NCBI RefSeq assembly: GCF_015687175.1
Contig: NZ_JADPQG010000001.1
Span: 1,178,001-1,242,000, forward strand
Direction: 5' to 3'
Source of the DNA: Reinekea sp. G2M2-21
GTDB lineage: Bacteria; Pseudomonadota; Gammaproteobacteria; Pseudomonadales; Natronospirillaceae
DNA length: 64,000 bases
Shown here: piece after piece, positions 18,467 to 26,874 of the stretch
Layout: each line of letters opens with the position of its first letter
Position numbering within the stretch: position 1 is the first letter of the stretch
Position numbers and translations under genes: made by a program
Notes under the pieces: model-generated
Seen by the model: the letters and a program-made list of their open reading frames with translations, nothing else
Database searches by the model: none
What the model was told of the DNA's origin: nothing

Positions 18467-19537
18467 TTACGCGCTTTTCCGACCAGATAGAGCGGGTTTT
18501 ATTTTATCTCGCATAGACCGAAGCAGTTTTTCCGTCACTTCCCAAGAAATGCACGCATCCGTTATGGATTGGCCATAGGTCAAATCGGCCAGATTTTCTG
18601 GGATTTTTTGATTGCCAGCTTCTATGTTGCTTTCGATCATCACACCGATGATGGATTCGTTACCTTCCATAATTTGGTTGGCAACGTTCTCAGCGACCAG
18701 TGGTTGCAGATTATGGTCCTTGTTTGAATTGGCGTGTGAACAATCGATCATGATGTTGGGCACGATTCCGGCTTTCCTAAGTTGCTCTTCGCAAACCGAG
18801 ACTGAAACCGAATCGTAATTTGGCTTGCCGTCGCCGCCGCGTAACACGACGTGGCCGTAGCTATTGCCTTTTGTTGCAATGATAGACACTTGCCCTTGCG
18901 GATTAATGCCTAGGAAATTGTGCGGCGCAGAAACGCTTTTCAGGGCGTTAATGGCAACTTCCAAACTACCATCAGTGCCATTTTTAAAACCAACGGCAGA
19001 GGAAAGTCCGCTCGCCATTTCGCGGTGAGTCTGGCTTTCAGTGGTGCGTGCACCAATAGCAGACCAGCTGATCAAGTCTTGCACATACTGGGGGGAAATT
19101 GGATCCAGTGCTTCTGTTGCGGTCGGCAGCCCGATTTCTGCGATATCCATGAGCAATTTGCGGCCGATATGGAGGCCTTCTTCAATTTTGAAGGTATCGT
19201 TTAAGTGCGGATCGTTAATCAGCCCTTTCCATCCAGTGGTGGTACGTGGTTTTTCGAAATACACACGCATGACCAAAAGTAGAGTGTCATCTATTTCTTT
19301 GCTGATTTCTTTAAGGCGTCGGGCATAGTCAAGAGCCGCTTCAGTGTCGTGTATAGAGCATGGACCGATGACTACTATTAAACGATGGTCTTTACGATCC
19401 AAAATATTTCTAACAGCATTTCGGCCATCTGCTATGGTTAATGTTGCTGCCTCGGTCAGAGGAATGTCTTTTTTGAGATCCGATGGTGTAATCAGTACTT
19501 CTGCACTATCGATATTGAGGTTTTCAATCTGCGTCAT
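18467..19537 (-). CDS. aroF: 3-deoxy-7-phosphoheptulonate (DAHP) synthase, AroF type
   Basis: A 356-residue class I DAHP synthase, the first step of the shikimate pathway, condensing phosphoenolpyruvate and erythrose 4-phosphate. Active-site segments are VIGPCSIHD (metal Cys), RVYFEKPRTTTGWKGLINDP, SAIGARTTESQTHREMASGL and VGFKNGTDGS. Several stretches (ATEALDPISPQY, INPQGQVSI, MIDCSHANSNKDH) fit the tyrosine-sensitive AroF isozyme better than AroG. Two TyrR-like boxes immediately upstream agree with that. Effector specificity is inferred. Confidence 0.92.
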   Translation of the reverse strand: MTQIENLNIDSAEVLITPSDLKKDIPLTEAATLTIADGRNAVRNILDRKDHRLIVVIGPCSIHDTEAALDYARRLKEISKEIDDTLLLVMRVYFEKPRTTTGWKGLINDPHLNDTFKIEEGLHIGRKLLMDIAEIGLPTATEALDPISPQYVQDLISWSAIGARTTESQTHREMASGLSSAVGFKNGTDGSLEVAINALKSVSAPHNFLGINPQGQVSIIATKGNSYGHVVLRGGDGKPNYDSVSVSVCEEQLRKAGIVPNIMIDCSHANSNKDHNLQPLVAENVANQIMEGNESIIGVMIESNIEAGNQKIPENLADLTYGQSITDACISWEVTEKLLRSMRDKIKPALSGRKSA

Positions 19538-19585
19538 TTTGTAAACTTCTGGTTATTTGTCCACGTTGATCCGTGATGATAAAGA

Positions 19586-19603
19586 AGTAAATAAATTATT
19601 ACA
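19586..19603. promoter_or_regulatory. TyrR-like box A
   Basis: AGTAAA-TAAATT-ATTACA matches TGTAAA-N6-TTTACA at 10 of 12 positions and keeps the essential G and C. It lies 48 bases upstream of the aroF start. Confidence 0.6.
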
Positions 19604-19606
19604 AGG

Positions 19607-19624
19607 CGTACAAATAAGTTTACA
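19607..19624. promoter_or_regulatory. TyrR-like box B
   Basis: CGTACA-AATAAG-TTTACA matches the TyrR/PhhR box at 10 of 12 positions, with one half-site perfect. Its centre is 21 bases (two helical turns) from that of box A, as expected for cooperative binding. It also overlaps the leader of the divergent gene at 19633. Confidence 0.6.
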
Positions 19625-19632
19625 GGTGTTGA

Positions 19633-20070
19633 ATGGTAAGTAAAAAAAGTAAGTTTAGGACTGTCGTATTACCTTCGGTCATAGTTGTTGGATTTGCTGT
19701 GGGGTTGGGGATGGCAATTGACGAATTCGTCGCCTCACAGGGTGTTTACCGAACCACCGTTTGGGATTTGCTAAACGGTCGGGGTGAATTGCCAACGGGG
19801 CGCGCAGAAGTTAGTCAGCAGGTCGCAATAGAGGTATGCCGTCAGAAGGCTTCTCGTGAGTTGGGACGCAATCTTTTATTAACCCGTTTCGATCAACGCT
19901 CCTCTCGCTATAACGGCGAGCTTAAGGTTCATACCGTTTTTATTAATCTCACGGTAAAAGATCATGAACGTGAACAAGTTTACATTCGATGTGATATTTC
20001 CGCGGTTAACAGAATGATCATCGAATCCAGAATTAAGGGTATGAGCGGTTTTGGGTTCTTTAATAGTTAG
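19633..20070 (+). CDS. Hypothetical single-pass membrane protein
   Basis: I do not recognise this 145-residue protein. A basic N-terminus (MVSKKSKFR) and a membrane helix (about residues 10-30) are followed by a soluble domain of about 110 residues with two cysteines. This predicts an inner-membrane-anchored domain, probably periplasmic. It is divergent from aroF across the TyrR-like boxes, and its stop overlaps the TauE-type gene by four bases on the other strand. A GGTGTTGA sequence precedes the ATG; the ribosome binding site is weak. Confidence 0.6.
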   Translation: MVSKKSKFRTVVLPSVIVVGFAVGLGMAIDEFVASQGVYRTTVWDLLNGRGELPTGRAEVSQQVAIEVCRQKASRELGRNLLLTRFDQRSSRYNGELKVHTVFINLTVKDHEREQVYIRCDISAVNRMIIESRIKGMSGFGFFNS

Positions 20071-20840
20071 AATATCGCGTATTTCATCCCCAATAGCATT
20101 AGCAAACTGGCCAAAATCGGGTGCAGAAATTTACCGGGAATGCGGCTGGAGAGCGCGGTACCCAGATAAATGGCGGGCAATGAACCGATCAAAAGCGCAA
20201 AGAGCAGTTTGAAATCTACGTTGCCTAAGTAGAGATGAACAGTGCCGGCGATGAGCGTCAGGGGTACTGCGTGTGCTATATCGGTTCCGACTATCTGCTT
20301 CGGCAGCAACCGGGGGTACAAGATCATTAAAACGGCTGTTCCGATTGCGCCAGCACCAACAGAGCTCAAGGTCACCAGAACGCCTAAAATGACTCCAGCT
20401 AACCATAATTTTTTGGAGAATCGGTGATCATCGACGGCTTTGCTTTTACCTAAATAGAGCTGGGACAGTTTCTTGCGGAGCAAAAGTACGATGGATGTCA
20501 GGATTAGCATAAAGCCCAATGCGGTCGTTAATAGGTTGGCGTAGTGTTCTGCGGAGCCGAACCAAAAAGCCAGGGCAAAACCTGTCACAATAGCCGCAGG
20601 CAGGCTTCCATACGCCAAGTTTAATGCGATACGCCAGTTCACATGTCCCTTGCGATTGTGGGCAATCATGCCGCCTGATTTCGTCAAAGCGGCAAACCAA
20701 AGGTCTGTGCCAATGGCTATATGCGGTGGGAAGCCAAAAAGCAGTAACGCGGGCGTCATTAACGCGCCTCCGCCTACGCCTGTCAGGCCGACAATCATTC
20801 CAATTGTTGCACCGGTCAATATTAAGAAAAGGATTTCCAT
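20067..20840 (-). CDS. TauE/SafE-family sulfite exporter-like permease
   Basis: A 257-residue membrane protein with about eight helices and the TauE/SafE opening ILTGATIGMIVGLTGVGGGA and LMTPALLLFGFPPHIAIGTD. A second GVGAGAIGT stretch in the middle reflects the internal duplication of the family. Members export sulfite, sulfoacetate or similar anions. The cysB and cysH genes that follow make a sulfur role plausible, but substrate is not visible from sequence. Confidence 0.87.
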   Translation of the reverse strand: MEILFLILTGATIGMIVGLTGVGGGALMTPALLLFGFPPHIAIGTDLWFAALTKSGGMIAHNRKGHVNWRIALNLAYGSLPAAIVTGFALAFWFGSAEHYANLLTTALGFMLILTSIVLLLRKKLSQLYLGKSKAVDDHRFSKKLWLAGVILGVLVTLSSVGAGAIGTAVLMILYPRLLPKQIVGTDIAHAVPLTLIAGTVHLYLGNVDFKLLFALLIGSLPAIYLGTALSSRIPGKFLHPILASLLMLLGMKYAIF

Positions 20841-21026
20841 GTGAATAAAAAAGGCATAAATTGTGTGTGTTGGTAAATCTAACTGTTATTAACTATTTCC
20901 AAAAAGAATGCTTAATAATATTTATATAACTGAATTGCAGGTTGGGCGGTAAGTTCGGTAAGATGCGAGTTGCAGGAACGGGTTGTTTTTTCAGCACTTC
21001 GCACAGAGAAACCAACAGCTCGTTGA

Positions 21027-22049
<1,023 letters not shown>

Positions 22050-22763
22050 TCAGGCATTATTGCCTGAATGCAAGCCACATTCTTTCTTTGTGGCTTCTTC
22101 CCACCACCAACGGCCTTCTCGTTCGTGCTGATTTGGGAGCGTAGGTTTTGTGCAGGGCTCACAGCCTATACTCTTAAAACCTTTCGTATGTAATGGGTTA
22201 AACGGGATTTCCATCATCCGGATGTAGTTCCAGACTTCTTCTGACGACCAATTGGCTAATGGATTGTACTTATACAGTACTTCAGCTTTTCCCTGAAAGG
22301 CGGGATCGGCCTGAACGGCAGGTATGCTGGCACGGGTGTCTGGGCTTTGATCTTTGCGTTGTCCAGTTACCCAGGCATCCAGGTTTGACAAAGCTCGCTT
22401 TAATGGCTCGATTTTGCGGATGCCACAACATTCGCCATGTCCATCCTGATAGAAGCTGAACAGTCCTTTTTCTGCGACGAAGGGTTGAAGTTTTTGATGA
22501 TCGGGTGTGAATATCTGTATTGGTACGTTGTAGTGCTTTCTAACGGTGTCGAGATATTGATAGGTTTCCGGGTGCAGGCGTCCGGTATCCAGTGTGAAGA
22601 TCGTTGGTTTGTCTGAGAGCTTACAGATCATGTCTACGAGAACAACGTCCTCAGCACCACTGAATGAAACCGCGATGTGTTCGTGAGAAGACAGGGCTCG
22701 TTTTAGAATATCCCGAGGAGAGAGGGCACTCAATTCCAATTGCAAGTCGTGTATGTTCGTCAT
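22050..22763 (-). CDS. cysH: CysH, adenylylsulfate/phosphoadenylylsulfate reductase with Fe-S motif
   Basis: A 237-residue thioredoxin-dependent reductase forming sulfite from activated sulfate. It has the pyrophosphatase-like loop [11 protein letters not shown], the catalytic cysteine in ECGLHSG near the end, and two cysteine pairs ([12 protein letters not shown] and GCEPCTKP) that ligate a [4Fe-4S] cluster. E. coli PAPS reductase lacks these pairs, so the natural substrate is more likely APS, as in Pseudomonas. The stop directly abuts that of cysB on the opposite strand. Confidence 0.93.
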   Translation of the reverse strand: MTNIHDLQLELSALSPRDILKRALSSHEHIAVSFSGAEDVVLVDMICKLSDKPTIFTLDTGRLHPETYQYLDTVRKHYNVPIQIFTPDHQKLQPFVAEKGLFSFYQDGHGECCGIRKIEPLKRALSNLDAWVTGQRKDQSPDTRASIPAVQADPAFQGKAEVLYKYNPLANWSSEEVWNYIRMMEIPFNPLHTKGFKSIGCEPCTKPTLPNQHEREGRWWWEEATKKECGLHSGNNA

Positions 22764-22873
22764 TTTCTATAAAATTCCTAAAGTACTTTCTATTACCGCA
22801 AAAATAGCACGGCAAGATACATCGGAAAAATAACAGAATAAGATAACCTTATTACATAACTTTTATGTATAAC

Positions 22874-22912
22874 GTGGAACACTCCAGCGTTCCACGTGGA
22901 AACTGTGGAACA
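22874..22912. repeat. parS-like palindrome with two flanking half-sites
   Basis: GTTCCACGTGGAA (22889-22901) matches 13 consecutive bases of the 16-base chromosomal parS consensus TGTTCCACGTGGAACA. The half-site GTGGAACA occurs again at 22874-22881 and 22905-22912. The cluster lies in the cysH-thrH spacer. It could be a ParB loading or secondary site, or an operator for thrH/cysH built from the same repeat. Confidence 0.6.
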
Positions 22913-23012
22913 TTATGCTGAAAGATTAGAATACTGCTATGCAGTATTTGCCGTTGCGCAGATTCACCTGCCGCAATACATTAATGCTTTACTGACTAAA
23001 TTGGAGAATTGT

Positions 23013-23630
23013 GTGGAACTGGCTTGTCTCGACCTTGAAGGTGTACTGATTCCTGAAATCTGGATAGCGTTTGCCGAAAAAACTGGCATTGAAGAATTAA
23101 AAGCAACAACCCGAGATATTCCAGACTATGACGTACTGATGAAGCAGCGTTTAAGGATTCTCAAAGAGCATAATTTGGGGCTTGTGGAAATCCAAGAGGT
23201 GATTTCAACCTTGTCTCCTCTACCTGGGGCGGTCGAATTCGTAGCATGGTTGCGTGAGCGATTCCAGGTAGTCATTCTCTCTGATACGTTTTATGAGTTT
23301 GCTCAACCATTGATGCGCCAGCTCGGTTTCCCGACATTGTTGTGTCATAAGTTGGAAGTTGCAGAGACGGGCGAGATCATCGACTATAAAATTCGCCAGA
23401 CGGATCCAAAACGAACTTCGATTAAAGCATTTCACTCTCTAAATTATCGGTGCATTGCTGCTGGAGATTCCTACAATGACACAACGATGTTATCGGAAGC
23501 GGAAGCTGGCATATTGTTCAATGCACCGGAGAATGTGATTGCAGAGTTTCCACAATTTCCTGCGGTGCGAGGTTATGAGTCGTTAAAGGCGGAATTTATC
23601 AAAGCCAGTGAGCGGGATTTGACGCTTTAA
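23013..23630 (+). CDS. thrH: ThrH, phosphoserine phosphatase / homoserine phosphotransferase
   Basis: A 205-residue HAD-family enzyme nearly colinear with Pseudomonas ThrH. HAD motif I is LACLDLEGVLIPE, motif II VVILSDTFYEF, motif III includes the lysine in RQTDPKRTS, and motif IV is AAGDSYNDTTML. ThrH dephosphorylates phosphoserine and can pass the phosphate to homoserine, linking serine and threonine synthesis. The frame is open from 22896, but I start at GTG 23013 because TTGGAG lies six bases upstream and the ThrH family starts there (MELACLDLEG). Confidence 0.94.
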   Translation: MELACLDLEGVLIPEIWIAFAEKTGIEELKATTRDIPDYDVLMKQRLRILKEHNLGLVEIQEVISTLSPLPGAVEFVAWLRERFQVVILSDTFYEFAQPLMRQLGFPTLLCHKLEVAETGEIIDYKIRQTDPKRTSIKAFHSLNYRCIAAGDSYNDTTMLSEAEAGILFNAPENVIAEFPQFPAVRGYESLKAEFIKASERDLTL

Positions 23631-23637
23631 GAATGAT

Positions 23638-23661
23638 GAGGGTACTTTTTCAAATACCCTC
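23638..23661 (+). terminator. Terminator after thrH
   Basis: GAGGGTA, a 10-base loop and TACCCTC are followed by CGAATTTTATT, starting 8 bases after the thrH stop. Confidence 0.75.
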
Positions 23662-23856
23662 CGAATTTTATTCGAGATTAGTCATTGCCAAGTGTATCGC
23701 ACTCTGCTCCAGAGCTGGATAGACCTACTATTTGTGCCCTAAAGCTGAATGTGAAATCATTCGGCTTTCTTGGTTTTGCGAAGCGCTATACGTGTTTTTA
23801 TCGCTTGATGGACAGATTTATACTAGGCGAAGTGACGTTTTAATTTGAGAAGAAGG

Positions 23857-25218
23857 TCAGGAAGTCAAGGTAGTGAGGATCCTCCGAACCTTAACTTCGC
23901 TTTCTTCGAACTCAGAATCACATTCACTGTCGAACACGATTCCTCCTCCGCCACTACAAGAGAGAGTATTGCTGGTCAATGTGACAGTCCTAATCAGAAT
24001 ATTGCTGTCGAACTGCAGGTCAGCAGAGAGGTAAAAGCTGCATCCGCAATAGTTTCCCCGTCGAACTGTTTCAAGTTCATCAATAATTTCCATTGCCCGT
24101 TTTTTGGGCGCACCGGTTATCGATCCCCCCGGAAATGCATCCCTTAGGGCGTCCAATGGGTGTTTTCCTTCAGCAAGGGTCGCTTTTATGGTGCTCACCA
24201 AGTGGTGTACATTTGTAAAGCTGTGAAGGGAGAATAACTCACTTACCGTGACGCTCCCAGCTTGAGCGTTTTTTGACAGATCGTTGCGCAGCAAATCAAC
24301 AATCATCAAATTCTCAGACCGATCTTTTTCGCTGGTTAACAGTTCAGTTTTATGTTGCTCATCTTCAACTGGATCCACGGATCGAGGTCTTGTGCCTTTA
24401 ATAGGTTGAGTGATGATAGTCTTGCCTTGAATTTGAATGAAACGCTCCGGCGATACGCTGAGAAGTGAATGGTCATGAGTTCGGTGAAATACTGAAAAGG
24501 GTGCTGGCATTTTTTTGATTAACTGCCGATACAGTGCCCAATCATTGGTATTGGTTGTCTTGCAGGTCCATTGCCGGGTCAGGTTAATCTGGTAAGCGTC
24601 ACCTTCGACGATATAGGATTTTATCTTGGCAAATGCGACATCATATTGGTACCGGCTCATGCCACATTGCCAATGTCCGACAGTATTTTTGAGCGGTCTC
24701 TGCGTTGGTTTATCGGTAAGTTGTTCAGGTGCCGACAATCGTTCTTTTACCCTGCTAATAATTTCTTTCGGGCACTGGTTATGCGTTATCAGGTAAGTTC
24801 GTTTGTGCTGATGATCAAAATACACACACCAGTGGTATAGCCCAACCACGGCTAGCGGTTGAGTATTGGCGAAGTGCCTGCTGTTAATACCCAAGAGTTC
24901 TAAGCCTAGGTCGTAACTCAAATGTCCGGCCAGTCCGCCAGTAAATTTGAGGTTCGACGGCGAATGAGTATGTTGGTTGGATTTCTGCTTTAGAAATTCG
25001 AACCAGTCGGCCTGGTGGGTTTCGCCGTTTCCGAGAAAGTCAGACACTTGGATTTTGCGTTGCCCGAGGTAGCAGTATTCTTCCGTGGGCCAAGCAGATA
25101 TCCACTCACTTTCCTGTGTCTCTTGTCCGCTGTGGTACCAAATCAGTCCAGGCGCATCTTTGAACAGGTCGGTGATAAGGGACGTATCAGGTGAATAGGT
25201 GAGGTCTGTAATTAACAA
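23857..25218 (-). CDS. pabB: Aminodeoxychorismate synthase component I
   Basis: A 453-residue chorismate-utilising enzyme that, with PabA glutaminase, makes 4-amino-4-deoxychorismate for folate. The C-terminal catalytic part has GDAYQINLTRQWTC, SPERFIQIQGKTIITQPIKGTRPR (quoted in parts: SPERF and PIKGT), RSENLMIVDLLRNDLS and PGGSITGAPKKRAMEIID. The PIKGT motif marks this as PabB-like; its lysine is the PabB-type nucleophile. The N-terminal half is the usual variable domain. It appears monocistronic, with thrH convergent to it. Confidence 0.94.
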   Translation of the reverse strand: MLITDLTYSPDTSLITDLFKDAPGLIWYHSGQETQESEWISAWPTEEYCYLGQRKIQVSDFLGNGETHQADWFEFLKQKSNQHTHSPSNLKFTGGLAGHLSYDLGLELLGINSRHFANTQPLAVVGLYHWCVYFDHQHKRTYLITHNQCPKEIISRVKERLSAPEQLTDKPTQRPLKNTVGHWQCGMSRYQYDVAFAKIKSYIVEGDAYQINLTRQWTCKTTNTNDWALYRQLIKKMPAPFSVFHRTHDHSLLSVSPERFIQIQGKTIITQPIKGTRPRSVDPVEDEQHKTELLTSEKDRSENLMIVDLLRNDLSKNAQAGSVTVSELFSLHSFTNVHHLVSTIKATLAEGKHPLDALRDAFPGGSITGAPKKRAMEIIDELETVRRGNYCGCSFYLSADLQFDSNILIRTVTLTSNTLSCSGGGGIVFDSECDSEFEESEVKVRRILTTLTS

Positions 25219-25353
25219 GAAAATACCTTAATGGCGATGACTCGGCGATTCGTGAAGAGTCAGGTGACCCCGCTGAAATGCTTTCGCAAGCCGTATCAAT
25301 AAGCTAGTCTAATAATTGACTAATAATAACGAGAAAGAAAGGTAATTTCACCG

Positions 25354-26295
25354 ATGAGCATTGTATTAGTTGTAGATGCAGCATGCGATTTACCCAAATC
25401 ATTCCTGGAAGAGCGCGGTATAGAACTATTTCCCATTTCCATTCAAGTTGATGGGAACATTTATATCGATGATAAAGAACCGCAAACCTTGCAGGAGTTT
25501 TATCAGAAAAACCTGTTAACTCTGGATCATGAAGCTGAATCGATACCCTTCAGTACCGAGCAGATGACGCACCTCATGCTAGAAAACATTGTTCCGAAAT
25601 ATGATTTCGCACTTGTGCAGACCGTGAGTGAAAAGCGCAGCCAAATCTATGCTAATTGCACGGAAGCACAACCTCTGATTCTGTCGGCATATCGGGCCAA
25701 AAAGGAAAAGGGCGAATTGAGCAATCATTTTGGAATGCGCATCATGAATTCTTCGACTTTATTTACCGGTCAAGCCATGTTGGCCGCCTTTACGTCGGAT
25801 TTGATAGCTGCAGGCAAGAGCAAGCAAGAAATCGTGCGGTTGGCTGAAGCCTTCAGAAGTAAGATTTTTGCGTATGTCATTCCACCGGATGTGGCTTATA
25901 TCCGTGAACGGGCTCGAAAGCGCGGTGAAAACAGCTTAGGTATGTTGGGCGCACTTGTGGCCAAATCTCTGGACATTAAGCCCATTATTCGTGCAAAAGA
26001 TGACGAAACCGCCCCGGTGGCAAAGGTTCGAGGATTCGATAAGGCGGTTGACCGCTTGTTCAATTATGGAATTGCACGGATTGAAGCCGGATTACTCAGC
26101 CCATATGTCATCGTCAGTATTGCAGGGGATGTTGCTGAGTTGGACAAGTATGAAGCTTTTGCTGCTTTAAAGTCGATTGCCAAAGCGCGTAAGGTATCGG
26201 TTGTCGCCTGTACCATGGGATTAACCAGCGGTTTGAATGTGGGGCCAGGAGCCATTTCGTTAGGCTTAGCATCAACCGATCATGATTTTTCCTGA
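25354..26295 (+). CDS. DegV family fatty-acid-binding protein
   Basis: A 313-residue DegV-fold protein. It begins with IVLVVDAACDLP and includes IELFPISIQVDG, IPFSTEQM and the mid-domain FGMRIMNSSTLFTGQAMLA, the region holding the fatty-acid head-group pocket in the family. In Firmicutes such proteins (FakB) present fatty acids to the kinase FakA, but no FakA-like gene is here and the gammaproteobacterial role is unknown. AGAAAGGT precedes the ATG. It is convergent with the FHA gene. Confidence 0.88.
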   Translation: MSIVLVVDAACDLPKSFLEERGIELFPISIQVDGNIYIDDKEPQTLQEFYQKNLLTLDHEAESIPFSTEQMTHLMLENIVPKYDFALVQTVSEKRSQIYANCTEAQPLILSAYRAKKEKGELSNHFGMRIMNSSTLFTGQAMLAAFTSDLIAAGKSKQEIVRLAEAFRSKIFAYVIPPDVAYIRERARKRGENSLGMLGALVAKSLDIKPIIRAKDDETAPVAKVRGFDKAVDRLFNYGIARIEAGLLSPYVIVSIAGDVAELDKYEAFAALKSIAKARKVSVVACTMGLTSGLNVGPGAISLGLASTDHDFS

Positions 26296-26359
26296 CTGCT
26301 TTTTGACCGTAGTGACTATGTGGCGGCAATCAGTAATTAGAGTCTTTTTTACAGCTGGG

Positions 26360-26397
26360 CAGCACACCAGAACGAGTATGAAGTTTTAGGTGTGCTG
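26360..26397. terminator. Long hairpin between convergent degV-type and FHA genes
   Basis: CAGCACACC (26360-26368) pairs perfectly with GGTGTGCTG (26389-26397) around a 20-base loop. There is no strong T-run, so the termination role is uncertain. Confidence 0.45.
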
Positions 26398-26405
26398 ATT
26401 TCAGA

Positions 26406-26786
26406 TTAATCTTTGGTGTAATAGACGCCAGGTATCCAGCTTTTGTGTACTTTGGATGTTTCTTCAAACCGATGTTCATTTTCATCGATATACTTAAATG
26501 AAACGAAGCCGATTCTCACAATATCATTATGTTTTATGTCCTTTTCAGTGATTTTTTCCTCGTTTACGAATGAGCCATTGGTGCTCTGCAAGTCGATTAG
26601 CCGATAGAACTCATGTTTGTGTTCATCATCGGCAGGATGAAATTCTAACCAAGCATGATTGGACGAAACGGTTTTATCATCGAGTTGAATATCGTTATCC
26701 GTACCGCGACCGATGGATACCGTTTTTTGGTCAAGCGAAAATTTATTTTGTACGACATCGTCTTTTATTTGCATCAAAATTGGCAT
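26406..26786 (-). CDS. FHA-domain phosphothreonine-binding protein
   Basis: A 126-residue protein consisting mainly of a forkhead-associated domain: VSIGRGTDNDIQLDDKTVSS with the conserved Arg and Ser, then NHAWLEFH and DLQSTNGSFVNEEKI. FHA domains bind phosphothreonine peptides. A receptor-like Ser/Thr kinase starts 88 bases away on the opposite strand, so this protein is probably its reader or substrate. AGGAGA lies six bases before the ATG. Confidence 0.92.
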   Translation of the reverse strand: MPILMQIKDDVVQNKFSLDQKTVSIGRGTDNDIQLDDKTVSSNHAWLEFHPADDEHKHEFYRLIDLQSTNGSFVNEEKITEKDIKHNDIVRIGFVSFKYIDENEHRFEETSKVHKSWIPGVYYTKD

Positions 26787-26874
26787 TTCCGGTCTCCTGC
26801 GGTTGCCATTCGTTTAACATTTCGGGTATAGATTAGCAGGATTATCCCATGGACACTGATAAGTTGTTAACAGA

